A DNA stretch of 38,287 nt from SAR116 cluster bacterium AG-390-L20 (GCA_003278095.1 QCHB01000016.1:1-38287); one strand, 5' to 3'. Counted from the stretch's first letter, positions 8,748-17,556 are shown. The notes: generated by a model not told the origin, from the letters alone. Translations and numbers: made by a program.

Positions 8748-10214
8748 ATGTTTGATAATAGTAGGTTTGTAAAATTTAAATGTGTAAATAAAACTGATAA
8801 CTTGAAATTTAATAACAATAATATAGTAAATATTTTATTTTATTCAAAAACTAATATTTTATTATCGGAAGATTTTTCCAAAGATAAAAATCTAGCAACG
8901 TTTTTAAAAAAAATGATTGAAAATAATTCCGAAAACATATGTATGGTTAGGTCTGAAAAGGGCATGTTTCTTTTAATTAAGAGAAAAGATCATGATAACG
9001 ATTTAACGAATCAATATTTAGAAGACCTTGGTGGAAGTATATTTAATAAGACTAAGTCTATAGGATGTTCTGAAGTTAGAATTTTTGAAAATAATTTGAA
9101 CATAAATAAACAAATTGCCTTAGGTATTTTACTAGGTTCATACAAATTTGCTAACTATAAAAAAAACATAACAAAAAAAATTATAGATTTAAAAAATATT
9201 ACATTTATTTGTAATGAACCTAAAAAACATTCTCAAAACATACAAGAGATTAAAAATATTGCTAGCGGTGTTTTTACCGCTAGAGATCTTGTCTGGCAAC
9301 CACCAAACATACTTTATCCGTCTACCTTTGCCGATGAATGTAAAAAACTCAAAAAAATTGGTGTTAAAGTCACAATATTTAATGATAAACAATTAGAAAA
9401 ACTCGGTATGGAAGCTTTATTAGCAGTTGGCCGAGGCTCAAGAAAAGAAAGTAGAGTTGTCGTTATGGAATGGTTAGGTGAAAAAAAACCAACCTCTCCT
9501 ATGGTGTTTGTTGGTAAAGGAGTATGTTTTGATTCAGGTGGACTATCTTTAAAGCCATCAAAGTCGATGGAGGACATGAAATGGGATATGGGTGGTGCAG
9601 CAACAGTAACAGGATTAGTTGAAGCTGCCGCTTTATCTAAAATTAGACAAAATGTAATTGGCGTCATAGGACTTGTTGAAAATATGCCTGACGGTGATGC
9701 GCAAAGACCTGGAGATGTTGTTAAGTCTGTATCAGGTCAAACAATTGAAGTTTTGAACACAGATGCAGAAGGAAGGCTAGTATTGGCTGATATACTTTCT
9801 TGGACTGAAAAAAAATATAAACCAAAGTTTATGATAGATTTAGCTACATTAACTGGAGCTATGATAGTTGCATTAGGTAATACAAGGGCAGGATTGTTTT
9901 CAAATAATAAAGATGTTTCTAAAGCTATTTTTGATGCTGGTGAGATCACTGGAGAAAAGGTTTGGGAAATGCCTATGGATGATGATTATGATCAATTAAT
10001 AAAAACAGAGATTGCAGATATGAAAAATATTGGAGGAGCTGGGGCAGGATCTATTACGGCAGCTTGTTTTTTAAAAAGACATGTTAAAAAAACCCCATGG
10101 GCTCATTTAGACATTGCTGGTGTAACATGGAAAAATAAATCTTCACCTTCAGTTCCATCTGGTGGTGTGGGATGGGGAGTTAAAATGTTATACCACCTAG
10201 TTAAAACTTTTTAG
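8748..10214 (+). CDS. pepA: Leucyl aminopeptidase (M17 family)
   Basis: This 488-residue cytosolic metallopeptidase removes N-terminal amino acids from peptides. The dinuclear metal ligands are visible: K257 and D262 in VGKGVCFDSGG, D280 in MKWDMGG, and D339 and E341 in NTDAEGRLVLAD, with the catalytic arginine at R343. The N-terminal 160 residues form the diverged regulatory domain seen in PepA. The start is set at the ATG at 8748, preceded by AAAGG; a TTG six codons upstream is possible but less likely. The position divergent to lptF is the standard alphaproteobacterial arrangement. In many relatives holC follows; here ndk follows directly. Confidence 0.97.
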   Translation: MFDNSRFVKFKCVNKTDNLKFNNNNIVNILFYSKTNILLSEDFSKDKNLATFLKKMIENNSENICMVRSEKGMFLLIKRKDHDNDLTNQYLEDLGGSIFNKTKSIGCSEVRIFENNLNINKQIALGILLGSYKFANYKKNITKKIIDLKNITFICNEPKKHSQNIQEIKNIASGVFTARDLVWQPPNILYPSTFADECKKLKKIGVKVTIFNDKQLEKLGMEALLAVGRGSRKESRVVVMEWLGEKKPTSPMVFVGKGVCFDSGGLSLKPSKSMEDMKWDMGGAATVTGLVEAAALSKIRQNVIGVIGLVENMPDGDAQRPGDVVKSVSGQTIEVLNTDAEGRLVLADILSWTEKKYKPKFMIDLATLTGAMIVALGNTRAGLFSNNKDVSKAIFDAGEITGEKVWEMPMDDDYDQLIKTEIADMKNIGGAGAGSITAACFLKRHVKKTPWAHLDIAGVTWKNKSSPSVPSGGVGWGVKMLYHLVKTF

Positions 10215-10254
10215 TAATTTTTATTAAACATTAAAAATAATTTGTTAAAAGTCA

Positions 10255-10281
10255 TTGATTTTTTTTTCCAACACATATAGT
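10255..10281 (+). promoter_or_regulatory. Possible ndk promoter
   Basis: A TTGATT element at 10255-10260 and a TATAGT element at 10276-10281 are separated by 15 bases, slightly shorter than ideal. They end about 20 bases before the ndk start, and a TTGGAGA Shine-Dalgarno lies in between. In such AT-rich DNA matches of this quality arise by chance, so this is tentative. Confidence 0.3.
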
Positions 10282-10302
10282 AAATGTTTTTTGGAGAATA
10301 TT

Positions 10303-10725
10303 ATGACAATTGAAAATACATTATCAATAATTAAACCAGATGCTACAAGACGAAATCTTACTGGTTCTATAAATGCTAAATTTGAACAAGCTGGTCTAAA
10401 TATAATCGCACAAAAACGATTGCAAATGACGAAGGATATGGCTCAAAAATTTTATGAAATTCACAAAGATAGACCATTTTTTAATGATTTAGTTGATTTT
10501 ATGATTTCAGGTCCTGTGATCACTCAGGTACTTAGAGGTGAAAATGCAGTAAAGGTGAATAGAGAAGTTATGGGAGCAACTAATCCAAAAGACGCAGAAA
10601 AAGGTACAATCAGAAAAGAGTTTGCAGAGAGCATAGAAGCAAATTCTGTTCATGGCTCTGATAGTCTTGAAAATGCAAAATCTGAAATATCATTTTTTTT
10701 TGCAGAGATTGAGTTAATATATTAA
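10303..10725 (+). CDS. ndk: Nucleoside diphosphate kinase
   Basis: This protein is exactly 140 residues, the usual bacterial Ndk length. It transfers the gamma phosphate of ATP to NDPs through a phosphohistidine. The active-site His117 lies in [17 protein letters not shown] at the N-terminus and [14 protein letters not shown] are standard motifs. The start is the ATG at 10303 after TTGGAGA; a longer open frame beginning at a non-ATG codon at 10255 would add 16 residues without family support. It ends three bases from the stop codon of the convergent small membrane protein gene. Confidence 0.98.
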   Translation: MTIENTLSIIKPDATRRNLTGSINAKFEQAGLNIIAQKRLQMTKDMAQKFYEIHKDRPFFNDLVDFMISGPVITQVLRGENAVKVNREVMGATNPKDAEKGTIRKEFAESIEANSVHGSDSLENAKSEISFFFAEIELIY

Positions 10726-10728
10726 TTT

Positions 10729-10857
10729 TTATACTAAAAATATTGCCATTAATGCAACAATTACAATCACAATTACTGTGCTATAAGTAGTAAATTTTAA
10801 AAAATTTTCGTAAAACAATTTATGTTCTTCCGTTTCTTTGTCAATTTTATTTCTCAC
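10729..10857 (-). CDS. Small single-helix protein, probable aa3-type cytochrome c oxidase subunit IV
   Basis: This 42-residue reading frame starts at GTG (10857), with a strong AAGGAG Shine-Dalgarno at the ideal six-base spacing. The protein has a charged N-terminus (MRNKIDKETEEHK), then FYENFLKFTTYST, then one transmembrane helix ending LMAIFLV. This layout, and the aromatic F-Y..FL..T pattern before the helix, match the short subunit IV of alphaproteobacterial aa3 cytochrome c oxidase (about 40-50 residues), whose gene is often far from the cox operon. It lies between convergent ndk and upstream purM on the same strand. The family call is from pattern memory only. The coding status is well supported by the ribosome site and hydrophobicity. 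Confidence 0.65.
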   Translation of the reverse strand: MRNKIDKETEEHKLFYENFLKFTTYSTVIVIVIVALMAIFLV

Positions 10858-10965
10858 AACTCACTCCTTAAATTTATAAATATTAGCCATAAAGCAACCT
10901 GATTAATTTATATAATATCAAATTGTTAAAATAATTTTACTAATTCATATATACCTTAACAAAAA

Positions 10966-12021
10966 TTAAAGTTCCCATCCATCAAATAAAACACTACTGT
11001 TCGACATGTTTTCGATCATTCTACCAATTATAAATGAATTATAACCAGCCTTGTTTAAGTTCGTCATTACTGTCTCTTTGTCTTTTTTATTTACAAAAAT
11101 TAAAAGTCCAATTCCGCAGTTGAAAGTCTTTGCTAACTCAAAAAGCGAGATATTAGCTTTGCTTTGGAGCCATTTAAATAATGGTGGAAGTTTATAATTC
11201 TTCATGTCAAATTTTATTGATAGATTGGAGTTAAATGCTCTTGGAGGATTCTCTATCAAGCCTCCACCAGTTATATGACTTATAGACTTTATCTCATGGT
11301 TTTTATTACCTGCTATAAATGCCTTGGTATATAACATTGTAGGTTCCATCAATATATCAGCAAGTATTTTTGTTTTATCAAATTCAGCTTTTTGAAATAT
11401 ATTAATTGAATGAACCTTTAGTATTTTTCTGACTAGTGAATATCCATTAGAATGAATCCCACTACTTGACAAGCCAATAACATAATCACCACTCTGAACT
11501 GAGTTTTTTTTAAAAATGTTATTTCTTTCTACAGCACCAACACAAAAGCCAGCTAAGTCAAAATTGTTATTTTCATAATGCCCAGGCATTTCAGCAGTTT
11601 CACCTCCAATAAGAGCGCATTTAGATTGCTTGCAGCCTTCTGCTATTCCTTTTATAACTTCTATAGCTATATTTTTATCTAATTTACCTGTAGCATAATA
11701 ATCCATGAAAAAAAGTGGTAAGGCTCCTTGTGCTAATACATCATTTGCACACATGGCTACTAAATCAATCCCAATATTAAAATATGATTTAGTTTTAATA
11801 GCTAATTTTAATTTAGTTCCAACCCCATCTGTACTGGAAACAAGAATGGGATCTTGAAATCCAGTTTTTTTTAAATCAAATAATCCACCAAATCCTCCTA
11901 GTTCACCTGTAGCACCATTTATTACGGTACCTTTTGTGATATGAGAAATTTCAGAAATAAGATTATTTCCTTCATCGATATTAACACCTGAGTCCAAGTA
12001 AGTTATTGATTTATTGTTCAT
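10966..12021 (-). CDS. purM: Phosphoribosylformylglycinamidine cyclo-ligase
   Basis: PurM (AIR synthetase) closes the imidazole ring in purine synthesis. Recognisable motifs are YLDSGVNIDEGN at the N-terminus, GELGGFGGLFDL, VSSTDGVGTKLKLA, IGGETAEMPGHY, GLSSSGIHSNGYSLVRK and HITGGGLIENPPRA. From the ATG at 12021 it has 351 residues, the usual size. The open frame continues upstream to a TTG at 12144, and another ATG lies at 12042. The extra 41 residues show no PurM similarity, so I chose 12021, though no convincing Shine-Dalgarno precedes either ATG. purN, its common partner, is not adjacent; the 42-residue membrane protein lies downstream. Confidence 0.95.
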   Translation of the reverse strand: MNNKSITYLDSGVNIDEGNNLISEISHITKGTVINGATGELGGFGGLFDLKKTGFQDPILVSSTDGVGTKLKLAIKTKSYFNIGIDLVAMCANDVLAQGALPLFFMDYYATGKLDKNIAIEVIKGIAEGCKQSKCALIGGETAEMPGHYENNNFDLAGFCVGAVERNNIFKKNSVQSGDYVIGLSSSGIHSNGYSLVRKILKVHSINIFQKAEFDKTKILADILMEPTMLYTKAFIAGNKNHEIKSISHITGGGLIENPPRAFNSNLSIKFDMKNYKLPPLFKWLQSKANISLFELAKTFNCGIGLLIFVNKKDKETVMTNLNKAGYNSFIIGRMIENMSNSSVLFDGWEL

Positions 12022-12115
12022 GTTATTTGGTTTTTTTGCCATTTTAATGTTATTTTGATGTAAAAACTCATTACAACCATTACTTAATGAAAATTTATTC
12101 TTAGATTTATATATT

Positions 12116-12144
12116 GATATATCGATGTTATACTTACATATCAA
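12116..12144 (-). promoter_or_regulatory. Probable purM promoter
   Basis: On the minus strand TTGATA (12144-12139) and TATATC (12121-12116) are separated by exactly 17 bases, matching five and four of six consensus positions. They would place transcription start 70-95 bases before purM, inside the apparent N-terminal extension of its open frame, which argues against the longer start. The elements sit within an inverted repeat, ATTGATAT (12113-12120) and ATATCAAT (12138-12145), which could be an operator or chance in AT-rich DNA. Confidence 0.4.
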
Positions 12145-12168
12145 TCAAAAAAGTCAGGTACCTATTTA

Positions 12169-13509
12169 ATGCCACCTATTTACTTAAAAATAATTCTTAC
12201 TATGATCTTTAAAATATTTTTTTTTGTTTCTACACCTTTTGCTTCAACAAATGAAGATTGTCAGAATTCATCGTTTTATGTTAGAAATATAAGCGTTGAT
12301 TTAACAAAAGCATCAATTAATGAAGCTAGGTTTCAAGCTGAAAACAAAGCAAAATCATTAGGTATAGGAAGGCTGATTAATAGACTGATTTTAGACAATA
12401 ATAATGTAAAATTTAAAAAAAATGAAATCTCTACTTTAGTTGATTATTTGAAAATAAATAATGAAGCTAATAGTGATAAAAGATATTTAGCCAATTTTGA
12501 CATTTGTTTTAATAGAAACTTAGTAATTAATTTTTTTCGTAAAAATAAGCTAAAATATTCTGAAACTTTCAGAGAACCTATTTCTATTCTCCCAATATTT
12601 AAAGGTCCTAGAGGATTTGTAATGTGGGACGAAAAAGATGAATGGTATAAAAAGTGGAAAAAAAATTTAAAATTAGTTGATGGATTAGTCAAATTTAAAC
12701 TTGCCCAAAGTAACTTTCAGTTAAATAGAATTTTAAGCGCTAATCTTCTATTAAATTCTAACAAAAATCTTATTAACAAATTGATTAAAAATGAAAAAAC
12801 TAATTCTTTATTACTTGTAATAGCTGAACCTATTTTGCAAACAAATGGAAAAACTTATTTAAATACCTATGCAAAATATTATAATCTTAATGGAAAATTA
12901 GTTAACACAGTTTATAGAAATAAAACTCCCCTTAAAAAAACCTCTTCTATATATAATATCGATCCAACTTTGATAACAAATGAGATATTAAAAATAATTA
13001 GTTCAATTGAAAAAAAATGGAAACAAAATAATTTAATTGATACTAGCATTTTAAATGAAGTCGATTTAATAATACCAATTACCTCTATATTGTCTTCTAA
13101 ACTTCAAAATGAATTATTATTTAACGATAAAAAAGTATATGTGAAATCAACCAAAGGATTTCTTGATACAGGATTACTTGAAATAGAAAATGAAATTATT
13201 TTTTATAAAAATAAAACATTCAACAGTTTTCAAAATATTACAAGAAGTATGTTTAGCTCTTCAAAGCAATTGAAATATGAAAAGAATATTGCTGTTAATC
13301 AGAAAGATATAAGTATTTGGCCTATGGTTCTAAAAAAATTAGAAAATTTACCATTTGTTATTGAAGTTATGGTAGTTTCTATAACAGACAAACGAGGAAG
13401 AATTATCGTTAAATTCATGGGCAATAAAAAAACATTTTTTCAGGCTGCAAATGAAAAAAAATTAATATTCAAGAATTTAAATTCTAGACAATATACACTT
13501 GTTTATTAA
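12169..13509 (+). CDS. DUF2066 domain protein, exported, function unknown
   Basis: This 446-residue protein has an N-terminal hydrophobic signal segment (about residues 5-25, ending near STPFAS). A DUF2066-like region follows: residues 35-80 contain VDLTKASINEARFQAENKAKSLGIGRLINRL, the repeated Ala/Arg-rich helix that opens this family. The rest is Lys/Asn-rich and I recognise no catalytic motif. In many alphaproteobacteria a DUF2066 gene lies divergent to purM and upstream of perM and hdaA, exactly as here, so context is the main support. An ATG 11 codons downstream (12202) is an alternative start. It lies 20 bases before perM and is probably cotranscribed with it. Confidence 0.7.
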   Translation: MPPIYLKIILTMIFKIFFFVSTPFASTNEDCQNSSFYVRNISVDLTKASINEARFQAENKAKSLGIGRLINRLILDNNNVKFKKNEISTLVDYLKINNEANSDKRYLANFDICFNRNLVINFFRKNKLKYSETFREPISILPIFKGPRGFVMWDEKDEWYKKWKKNLKLVDGLVKFKLAQSNFQLNRILSANLLLNSNKNLINKLIKNEKTNSLLLVIAEPILQTNGKTYLNTYAKYYNLNGKLVNTVYRNKTPLKKTSSIYNIDPTLITNEILKIISSIEKKWKQNNLIDTSILNEVDLIIPITSILSSKLQNELLFNDKKVYVKSTKGFLDTGLLEIENEIIFYKNKTFNSFQNITRSMFSSSKQLKYEKNIAVNQKDISIWPMVLKKLENLPFVIEVMVVSITDKRGRIIVKFMGNKKTFFQAANEKKLIFKNLNSRQYTLVY

Positions 13510-13529
13510 GCTAGAGTGAGGTTCCTAAT

Positions 13530-14543
13530 ATGTATGACTTTTATAAAAAAAATTATCTTTATATATTTATAATCTTATTATTATTTATAATGATATACTT
13601 GTTCAAGGTTTTAACTCCATTTGCAATAGCTTTTATAATTGCTTATTTAGTAAATCCATTGAAAATAATATTTGACAAGTACATGAATAAAACATTTTCA
13701 AGTTTTTTATCTGTAATAATTTTTGTTTTAGGCTTTCTTTCTGTTTTAATTTTAATTTTACCAATTATTCTGCATCAAATACAAAATTTTATTACTGTTT
13801 TACCAGAATACGTTAGTTATGCCAAAAATCTTATAATAGAAATTAATGATAAATATTTATTTAGTGAAAAAATAAAAAATATAGACTATACAAGCCTTTT
13901 CAAACCATTATCTAGTAATATTGTTACCTCTGGTAATAATTTAATATCTAATGGAATAGAAGTTTTTAATGGTGTGTTCAATATTGTCTTAATATTTATC
14001 ATAAGCTTTTATATGAGTTTGCAGTTTAATAAAATAAAACTTTTTTTATATAATTTTGCAGATAAATCTCATTTTGAAGATTTCCCAATTTTAATAAAAG
14101 AGATAGATAACGTTTTATCAAAATTTATACGTGGTCAAGGTTTAGTATGTCTTATTTTATCGATTTTTTATGGAATAGCATTATTTTTGGTAGGCATAAA
14201 ATTTGGAATTATACTTGGTATTTTTGCAGGGATTATATCTTTCGTACCTTTTATAGGTGCTTTTTTAGGAGGTGGGCTTACTATAATTTTGGGTTTTTCA
14301 CAATTTGGTTTATCTTTTGAGTTAACAATATTATTATTAATTTTCGTATTTGGACAATTACTTGAAAGTTATTACTTAACACCAAAATTAGTCGGAGACG
14401 CAATAAACTTGAGTCCAATTTGGATTATATTTGCCTTGTCAACAGGAGCTTTTTTGTCAGGGTTTGTTGGAGTATTGATATCTCTTCCTGTTGCAGCAGT
14501 TTTAGGTGTTATAGTTAGACACTATTTTATTAAACTATCTTAA
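13530..14543 (+). CDS. AI-2E family transporter / PerM-type permease
   Basis: This 337-residue integral membrane protein fits the AI-2E/PerM (UPF0118) family. A pair of N-terminal helices with VLTPFAIAFIIAYLVNPL is followed by a long amphipathic region. Then come FIRGQGLVCLILSIFYGIAL, GIFAGIISFVPFIGAFLGG and YYLTPKLVGDAINLSPIWIIFALSTG, which are characteristic of the C-terminal helices. Substrates differ within the family (autoinducer-2 export, Na+/H+ exchange) and cannot be read from sequence. Its place between the DUF2066 gene and hdaA is conserved in alphaproteobacteria. It ends 13 bases before hdaA. Confidence 0.9.
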   Translation: MYDFYKKNYLYIFIILLLFIMIYLFKVLTPFAIAFIIAYLVNPLKIIFDKYMNKTFSSFLSVIIFVLGFLSVLILILPIILHQIQNFITVLPEYVSYAKNLIIEINDKYLFSEKIKNIDYTSLFKPLSSNIVTSGNNLISNGIEVFNGVFNIVLIFIISFYMSLQFNKIKLFLYNFADKSHFEDFPILIKEIDNVLSKFIRGQGLVCLILSIFYGIALFLVGIKFGIILGIFAGIISFVPFIGAFLGGGLTIILGFSQFGLSFELTILLLIFVFGQLLESYYLTPKLVGDAINLSPIWIIFALSTGAFLSGFVGVLISLPVAAVLGVIVRHYFIKLS

Positions 14544-14556
14544 TGAAATTAGTTGT

Positions 14557-15273
14557 ATGACTTCAAAAATAAGAAATATTAGTAAATATACTTTTAATAA
14601 ACAAATGGCACTGCCATTAACCTTTAAAACAATAAAGAATAGAGAAAATTTCATTATTTCAAAATGTAATGAAGAGGCTGTAAGGTTTATAGAAAATTCA
14701 TCTTTTTGGCAAAATATAAGAAAAATTAATTCTATTCCAGCAGCCATTATCTTTGGACCAAAAGGTTCAGGTAAAACACATTTGTCCCATATATTTAAAG
14801 AACGTAATCGGTGTGAATATTTATCGTCTTTATCGAGTTTTAATTTAGATGAAATAGAAGAAGGTAAAAAATTTATAATAGATGATTTTATTCCTGGTGA
14901 GAAGTATCCATCAAAATTAGTTATGCATTTTTTAAACAGAGTCACTTATCAAGACGGTTCAGTTTTATTTTTATCAAATTTATCACCTTCAAAGATGGAT
15001 TGGAAACTTGATGATTTAAATTCAAGAATACGTAGTTTAATTTGTAGTGAAATAAAGTTACCAGACGATGTGCTCTTGTATTCCTTTATGGTTAAATATT
15101 TGAATGATAAAAAACTATTTATAGATGATAAACAACTCATATATATACTAGAAAGGATAAATAGAAATTTTGATAGTATTATTAAAGTAATTGATAAACT
15201 TGATATTTATTCTTTAGAAACGAAAAAAAAAATTAGCTATAAAATCATAAAATCTATATTAGGCGAAATTTAA
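14557..15273 (+). CDS. hdaA: DnaA regulatory inactivator, Hda/HdaA-like
   Basis: This 238-residue AAA+ protein resembles DnaA domain III without the DNA-binding domain. An N-terminal QMALPL (residues 16-21) fits the sliding-clamp-binding motif of Hda proteins. Walker A is GPKGSGKTHL at about 67-76, a Walker B-like FIIDDF follows, and LNSRIRSL probably carries the arginine finger. Hda bound to the beta clamp stimulates ATP hydrolysis by DnaA after replication starts and so prevents re-initiation. Position after perM matches alphaproteobacterial hdaA. In several relatives ppk and ppx follow; here the convergent rnd gene follows after 6 bases. Confidence 0.88.
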   Translation: MTSKIRNISKYTFNKQMALPLTFKTIKNRENFIISKCNEEAVRFIENSSFWQNIRKINSIPAAIIFGPKGSGKTHLSHIFKERNRCEYLSSLSSFNLDEIEEGKKFIIDDFIPGEKYPSKLVMHFLNRVTYQDGSVLFLSNLSPSKMDWKLDDLNSRIRSLICSEIKLPDDVLLYSFMVKYLNDKKLFIDDKQLIYILERINRNFDSIIKVIDKLDIYSLETKKKISYKIIKSILGEI

Positions 15274-15279
15274 TTATAA

Positions 15280-16434
15280 CTAAAAACTTATTTTTTTTAC
15301 TTTATAATTTTCAATGGTAAATCCTAATTTACCTTCTAATAATAAATCAACAACTTTACCAAAAACATCATACCGCCATCCTTCAAAAACTTTTAGTCCT
15401 TCTCTTTTACCATCTAAGATAGATTTAAGATCAGCTGTGTCAGCAATTAATTTTTCGGCTAATCCACTTTCTTCAGAGCAGTATACGAGTAAGAGCTTTA
15501 AAAAATCTAAACTACATTTATCTATGTTAGATTTTTTATTTAATTTAGAAACTTTTGGCCAAGTATTAGGATCGATCTTTTCTGCATCTTTAATTATTTT
15601 CACTATTTCATTTAAATCACTAACAGAGAGGTTTTTAGGCATACCTCTAATTTTATTAAACAAATCGATTTTATCAGGTTTAAATAGAGATATATTTACT
15701 AAAGTTTCATCTCTAATTAATCTGTTTCTTGGAATGTTTCTTTCTTTACATTTATTTTCTCGCCACTTTGCCAAAATTTTGAGTATATTTAATGTTTCAG
15801 ATTTAGAGTATTTTATTTTAATTTTTTTCCAAGCTTCTTCTGGATTTACATTGTATAAATCTTTTTTGTAGAGTTGTTCAATCTCTTTAACAACCCATTC
15901 TTGTCTGCCAGCTTCAAGAATTAATTTATTAATTGATGGAAATATTTTTATCAAATGAGTAACATCTGAAATTGCATAATCTAATTGACTTTTTGTAAGT
16001 GGTCTCTGTAACCAATTTGTAAATTGATTTTCTTTATTAATTGATAAGCTTAAAAACCTATCCACTAACTTCTCATAACCAACTTGGTTACCTAATCCAC
16101 AAAACATTGCGGCTATTTGAGTGTCATAAATTGGCTTAGGTATTTCACCAGTTAAATTCAAGAAAATTTCTATATCTTGCCTTCCAGAGTGAAAAACTTT
16201 TAAAATTTTTTCATTTGAAAGTAAATCCCATATTGGATTCATATCAATTCCAGAAAGTGGATCAATTGCAGCTGCAAAGTCTTCACCTGCGATTTGAACC
16301 AAACATAATATAGGATAGTAAGTGTTATCTCTAATAAATTCAGTGTCGATTGCTAATACTTTTTGTTTTAAACATTTATTAATAAATTCTTTTAATGTAT
16401 CATTATTTACAATTATTTTATTTATTTTGACCAT
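15280..16434 (-). CDS. rnd: Ribonuclease D
   Basis: This 384-residue DEDD-type 3'-5' exoribonuclease trims tRNA precursors. Exonuclease motif I is IDTEF (D30, E32), motif II is FHSGRQDIEIF, and motif III is YAISDVTHL with the tyrosine of the DEDDy class. The C-terminal half has HRDC-like helices, including LLEAGRQEWV and WRENKCKERNIPRNRLIRDETL. The start is taken at the ATG at 16434; an in-frame TTG three codons upstream (16443) is less likely. It is convergent with hdaA and divergent from the EipB-like gene, so it is probably a single-gene unit. Confidence 0.95.
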   Translation of the reverse strand: MVKINKIIVNNDTLKEFINKCLKQKVLAIDTEFIRDNTYYPILCLVQIAGEDFAAAIDPLSGIDMNPIWDLLSNEKILKVFHSGRQDIEIFLNLTGEIPKPIYDTQIAAMFCGLGNQVGYEKLVDRFLSLSINKENQFTNWLQRPLTKSQLDYAISDVTHLIKIFPSINKLILEAGRQEWVVKEIEQLYKKDLYNVNPEEAWKKIKIKYSKSETLNILKILAKWRENKCKERNIPRNRLIRDETLVNISLFKPDKIDLFNKIRGMPKNLSVSDLNEIVKIIKDAEKIDPNTWPKVSKLNKKSNIDKCSLDFLKLLLVYCSEESGLAEKLIADTADLKSILDGKREGLKVFEGWRYDVFGKVVDLLLEGKLGFTIENYKVKKISF

Positions 16435-16499
16435 ACTTAACAATCTAACTTATTTCTTCTGAAAATATTAATAACATGATATTAATAATGGGGTGTAAA

Positions 16500-17291
16500 A
16501 TGTTTTTTAAAAATTATATATATCTTCTTTCTGTTTTTTTAATTATTTCTAGCCCATCTTTTGGTATTAAGCTTTTATCTCATAAAGCTACTTATACACT
16601 TAATGTAGAGGATATAGAAGAAAACAGTTTTCTTGAAGGTGGGCAAGGACAAACTTATTTTGAAATCATAGAAAACTGTGAAGGTTGGAATGTCAAAGAA
16701 GATTATGTTCTTATATATGAGTTGCCCAATAAAAAAATGACTAATAGTTATTCAAGCTATTCAACATTTGAAAATTTTTCAGGTACAAAACATAGTTTTG
16801 AATTAAATGAAAAAAGTGAATTAAATGGAGATAATTCATATCAAGGTTTTGTCGAAAAAAATAATATTAATATTTCTGGTTCAGTAATTAACAATTCCAT
16901 CAAACAATTATCGTTCAAAAAAGACATTTTATTACCTATAGAACATTTAAAAAAACTTATTGAAGCTGCAAAAAATGAAAAAAAAATTTTCACACAAAAA
17001 GTTTTTTTTGGGAATGAGGACAAAGAATATATAAAAATTGTATCTGCATTTATAGGTACAAAAAGAAATTCTACATTTAAAGATTTTGACTATTTTAAAA
17101 ATAAAATTGTTTGGCCAATGAAAATAGCTTTTTACAAGGAAAATTCTAAATCAGAAAACCCTGACTATGAAATTAGCTTAGAGTTAGATGAATTTGGAGT
17201 TGTTCATTCTTATGATGTAAATTATGGAAATTTTAAAATTAGGGCAGTTTTAAAAGATTTTAATGTTATGACAAAGAAGAGCTGTAATTAA
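16500..17291 (+). CDS. EipB / DUF1849 family periplasmic protein
   Basis: From the ATG at 16500 the product has 263 residues and a clear signal peptide (MFFKN, a hydrophobic run, then SSPSFG). In-frame ATGs at 16476 and 16488 would lengthen it without helping the signal peptide. LLSHKATYTL near the mature N-terminus, NCEGWNV with Cys60, and a last-but-one Cys262 fit the DUF1849/EipB family. In that family a disulfide joins two such cysteines, and the beta-spiral protein supports cell-envelope integrity. Its position next to rpmG and rnr is common in alphaproteobacteria. The fold and function are inferred from family resemblance. Confidence 0.72.
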   Translation: MFFKNYIYLLSVFLIISSPSFGIKLLSHKATYTLNVEDIEENSFLEGGQGQTYFEIIENCEGWNVKEDYVLIYELPNKKMTNSYSSYSTFENFSGTKHSFELNEKSELNGDNSYQGFVEKNNINISGSVINNSIKQLSFKKDILLPIEHLKKLIEAAKNEKKIFTQKVFFGNEDKEYIKIVSAFIGTKRNSTFKDFDYFKNKIVWPMKIAFYKENSKSENPDYEISLELDEFGVVHSYDVNYGNFKIRAVLKDFNVMTKKSCN

Positions 17292-17297
17292 TATAAT

Positions 17298-17465
17298 TTA
17301 CTTAATTTTAGCTTCTTTAAACAATACATGCTTGCGTACTTTAGGATCATATTTCATAAGTTCTAATTTTTCTGGCTTAGTTCTGGGATTTTTTTTAGTA
17401 ACATAAAAAAAACCTGTATCCGCGGAACTCAGTAGTTTTATTTGTAAAGTAGCTGGTTTAGCCAT
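17298..17465 (-). CDS. rpmG: 50S ribosomal protein bL33
   Basis: This 55-residue basic protein is exactly the usual bL33 length. It begins [20 protein letters not shown] and continues [26 protein letters not shown], characteristic of bL33. The zinc-binding CXXC pairs of the C+ form are absent, so this is the zinc-independent form. AGGAG precedes the ATG by seven bases. It ends 6 bases from the convergent EipB-like gene and has its own promoter-like sequence upstream. Confidence 0.97.
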   Translation of the reverse strand: MAKPATLQIKLLSSADTGFFYVTKKNPRTKPEKLELMKYDPKVRKHVLFKEAKIK

Positions 17466-17488
17466 TAATAACTCCTATTATTAAGAGG

Positions 17489-17516
17489 AATTTAGCTTTT
17501 TTTGTGATAAAGTCAA
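17489..17516 (-). promoter_or_regulatory. Probable rpmG promoter
   Basis: On the minus strand TTGACT (17516-17511) is followed after 16 bases by TAAATT (17494-17489), a five-of-six and a four-of-six match to the housekeeping elements. Transcription would start about 17 bases before the rpmG ATG, leaving room for its Shine-Dalgarno. rnr ends 41 bases upstream, so rpmG has independent expression or adds to read-through. Confidence 0.5.
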
Positions 17517-17556
17517 GGTGCAGAATTTTATTTTTATTTGATTTCTTTTCTTTCTT

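Noticed and set aside
9314-9667. A 117-codon open frame on the minus strand inside pepA
   Set aside because: It is antisense to the metal-binding core of PepA; its length follows from codon constraint on the real gene.
12022-12144. N-terminal extension of PurM by 41 residues from a TTG start
   Set aside because: The extra residues have no PurM similarity, and a good promoter lies within them.
14535-14945. A 136-codon minus-strand open frame overlapping the perM end and hdaA start
   Set aside because: It lies across two well-supported genes and has no ribosome site or known motif.
15314-15871. A 185-codon open frame on the plus strand inside rnd
   Set aside because: It is antisense to an intact RNase D gene with all catalytic motifs, has no Shine-Dalgarno and shows no recognisable domain.
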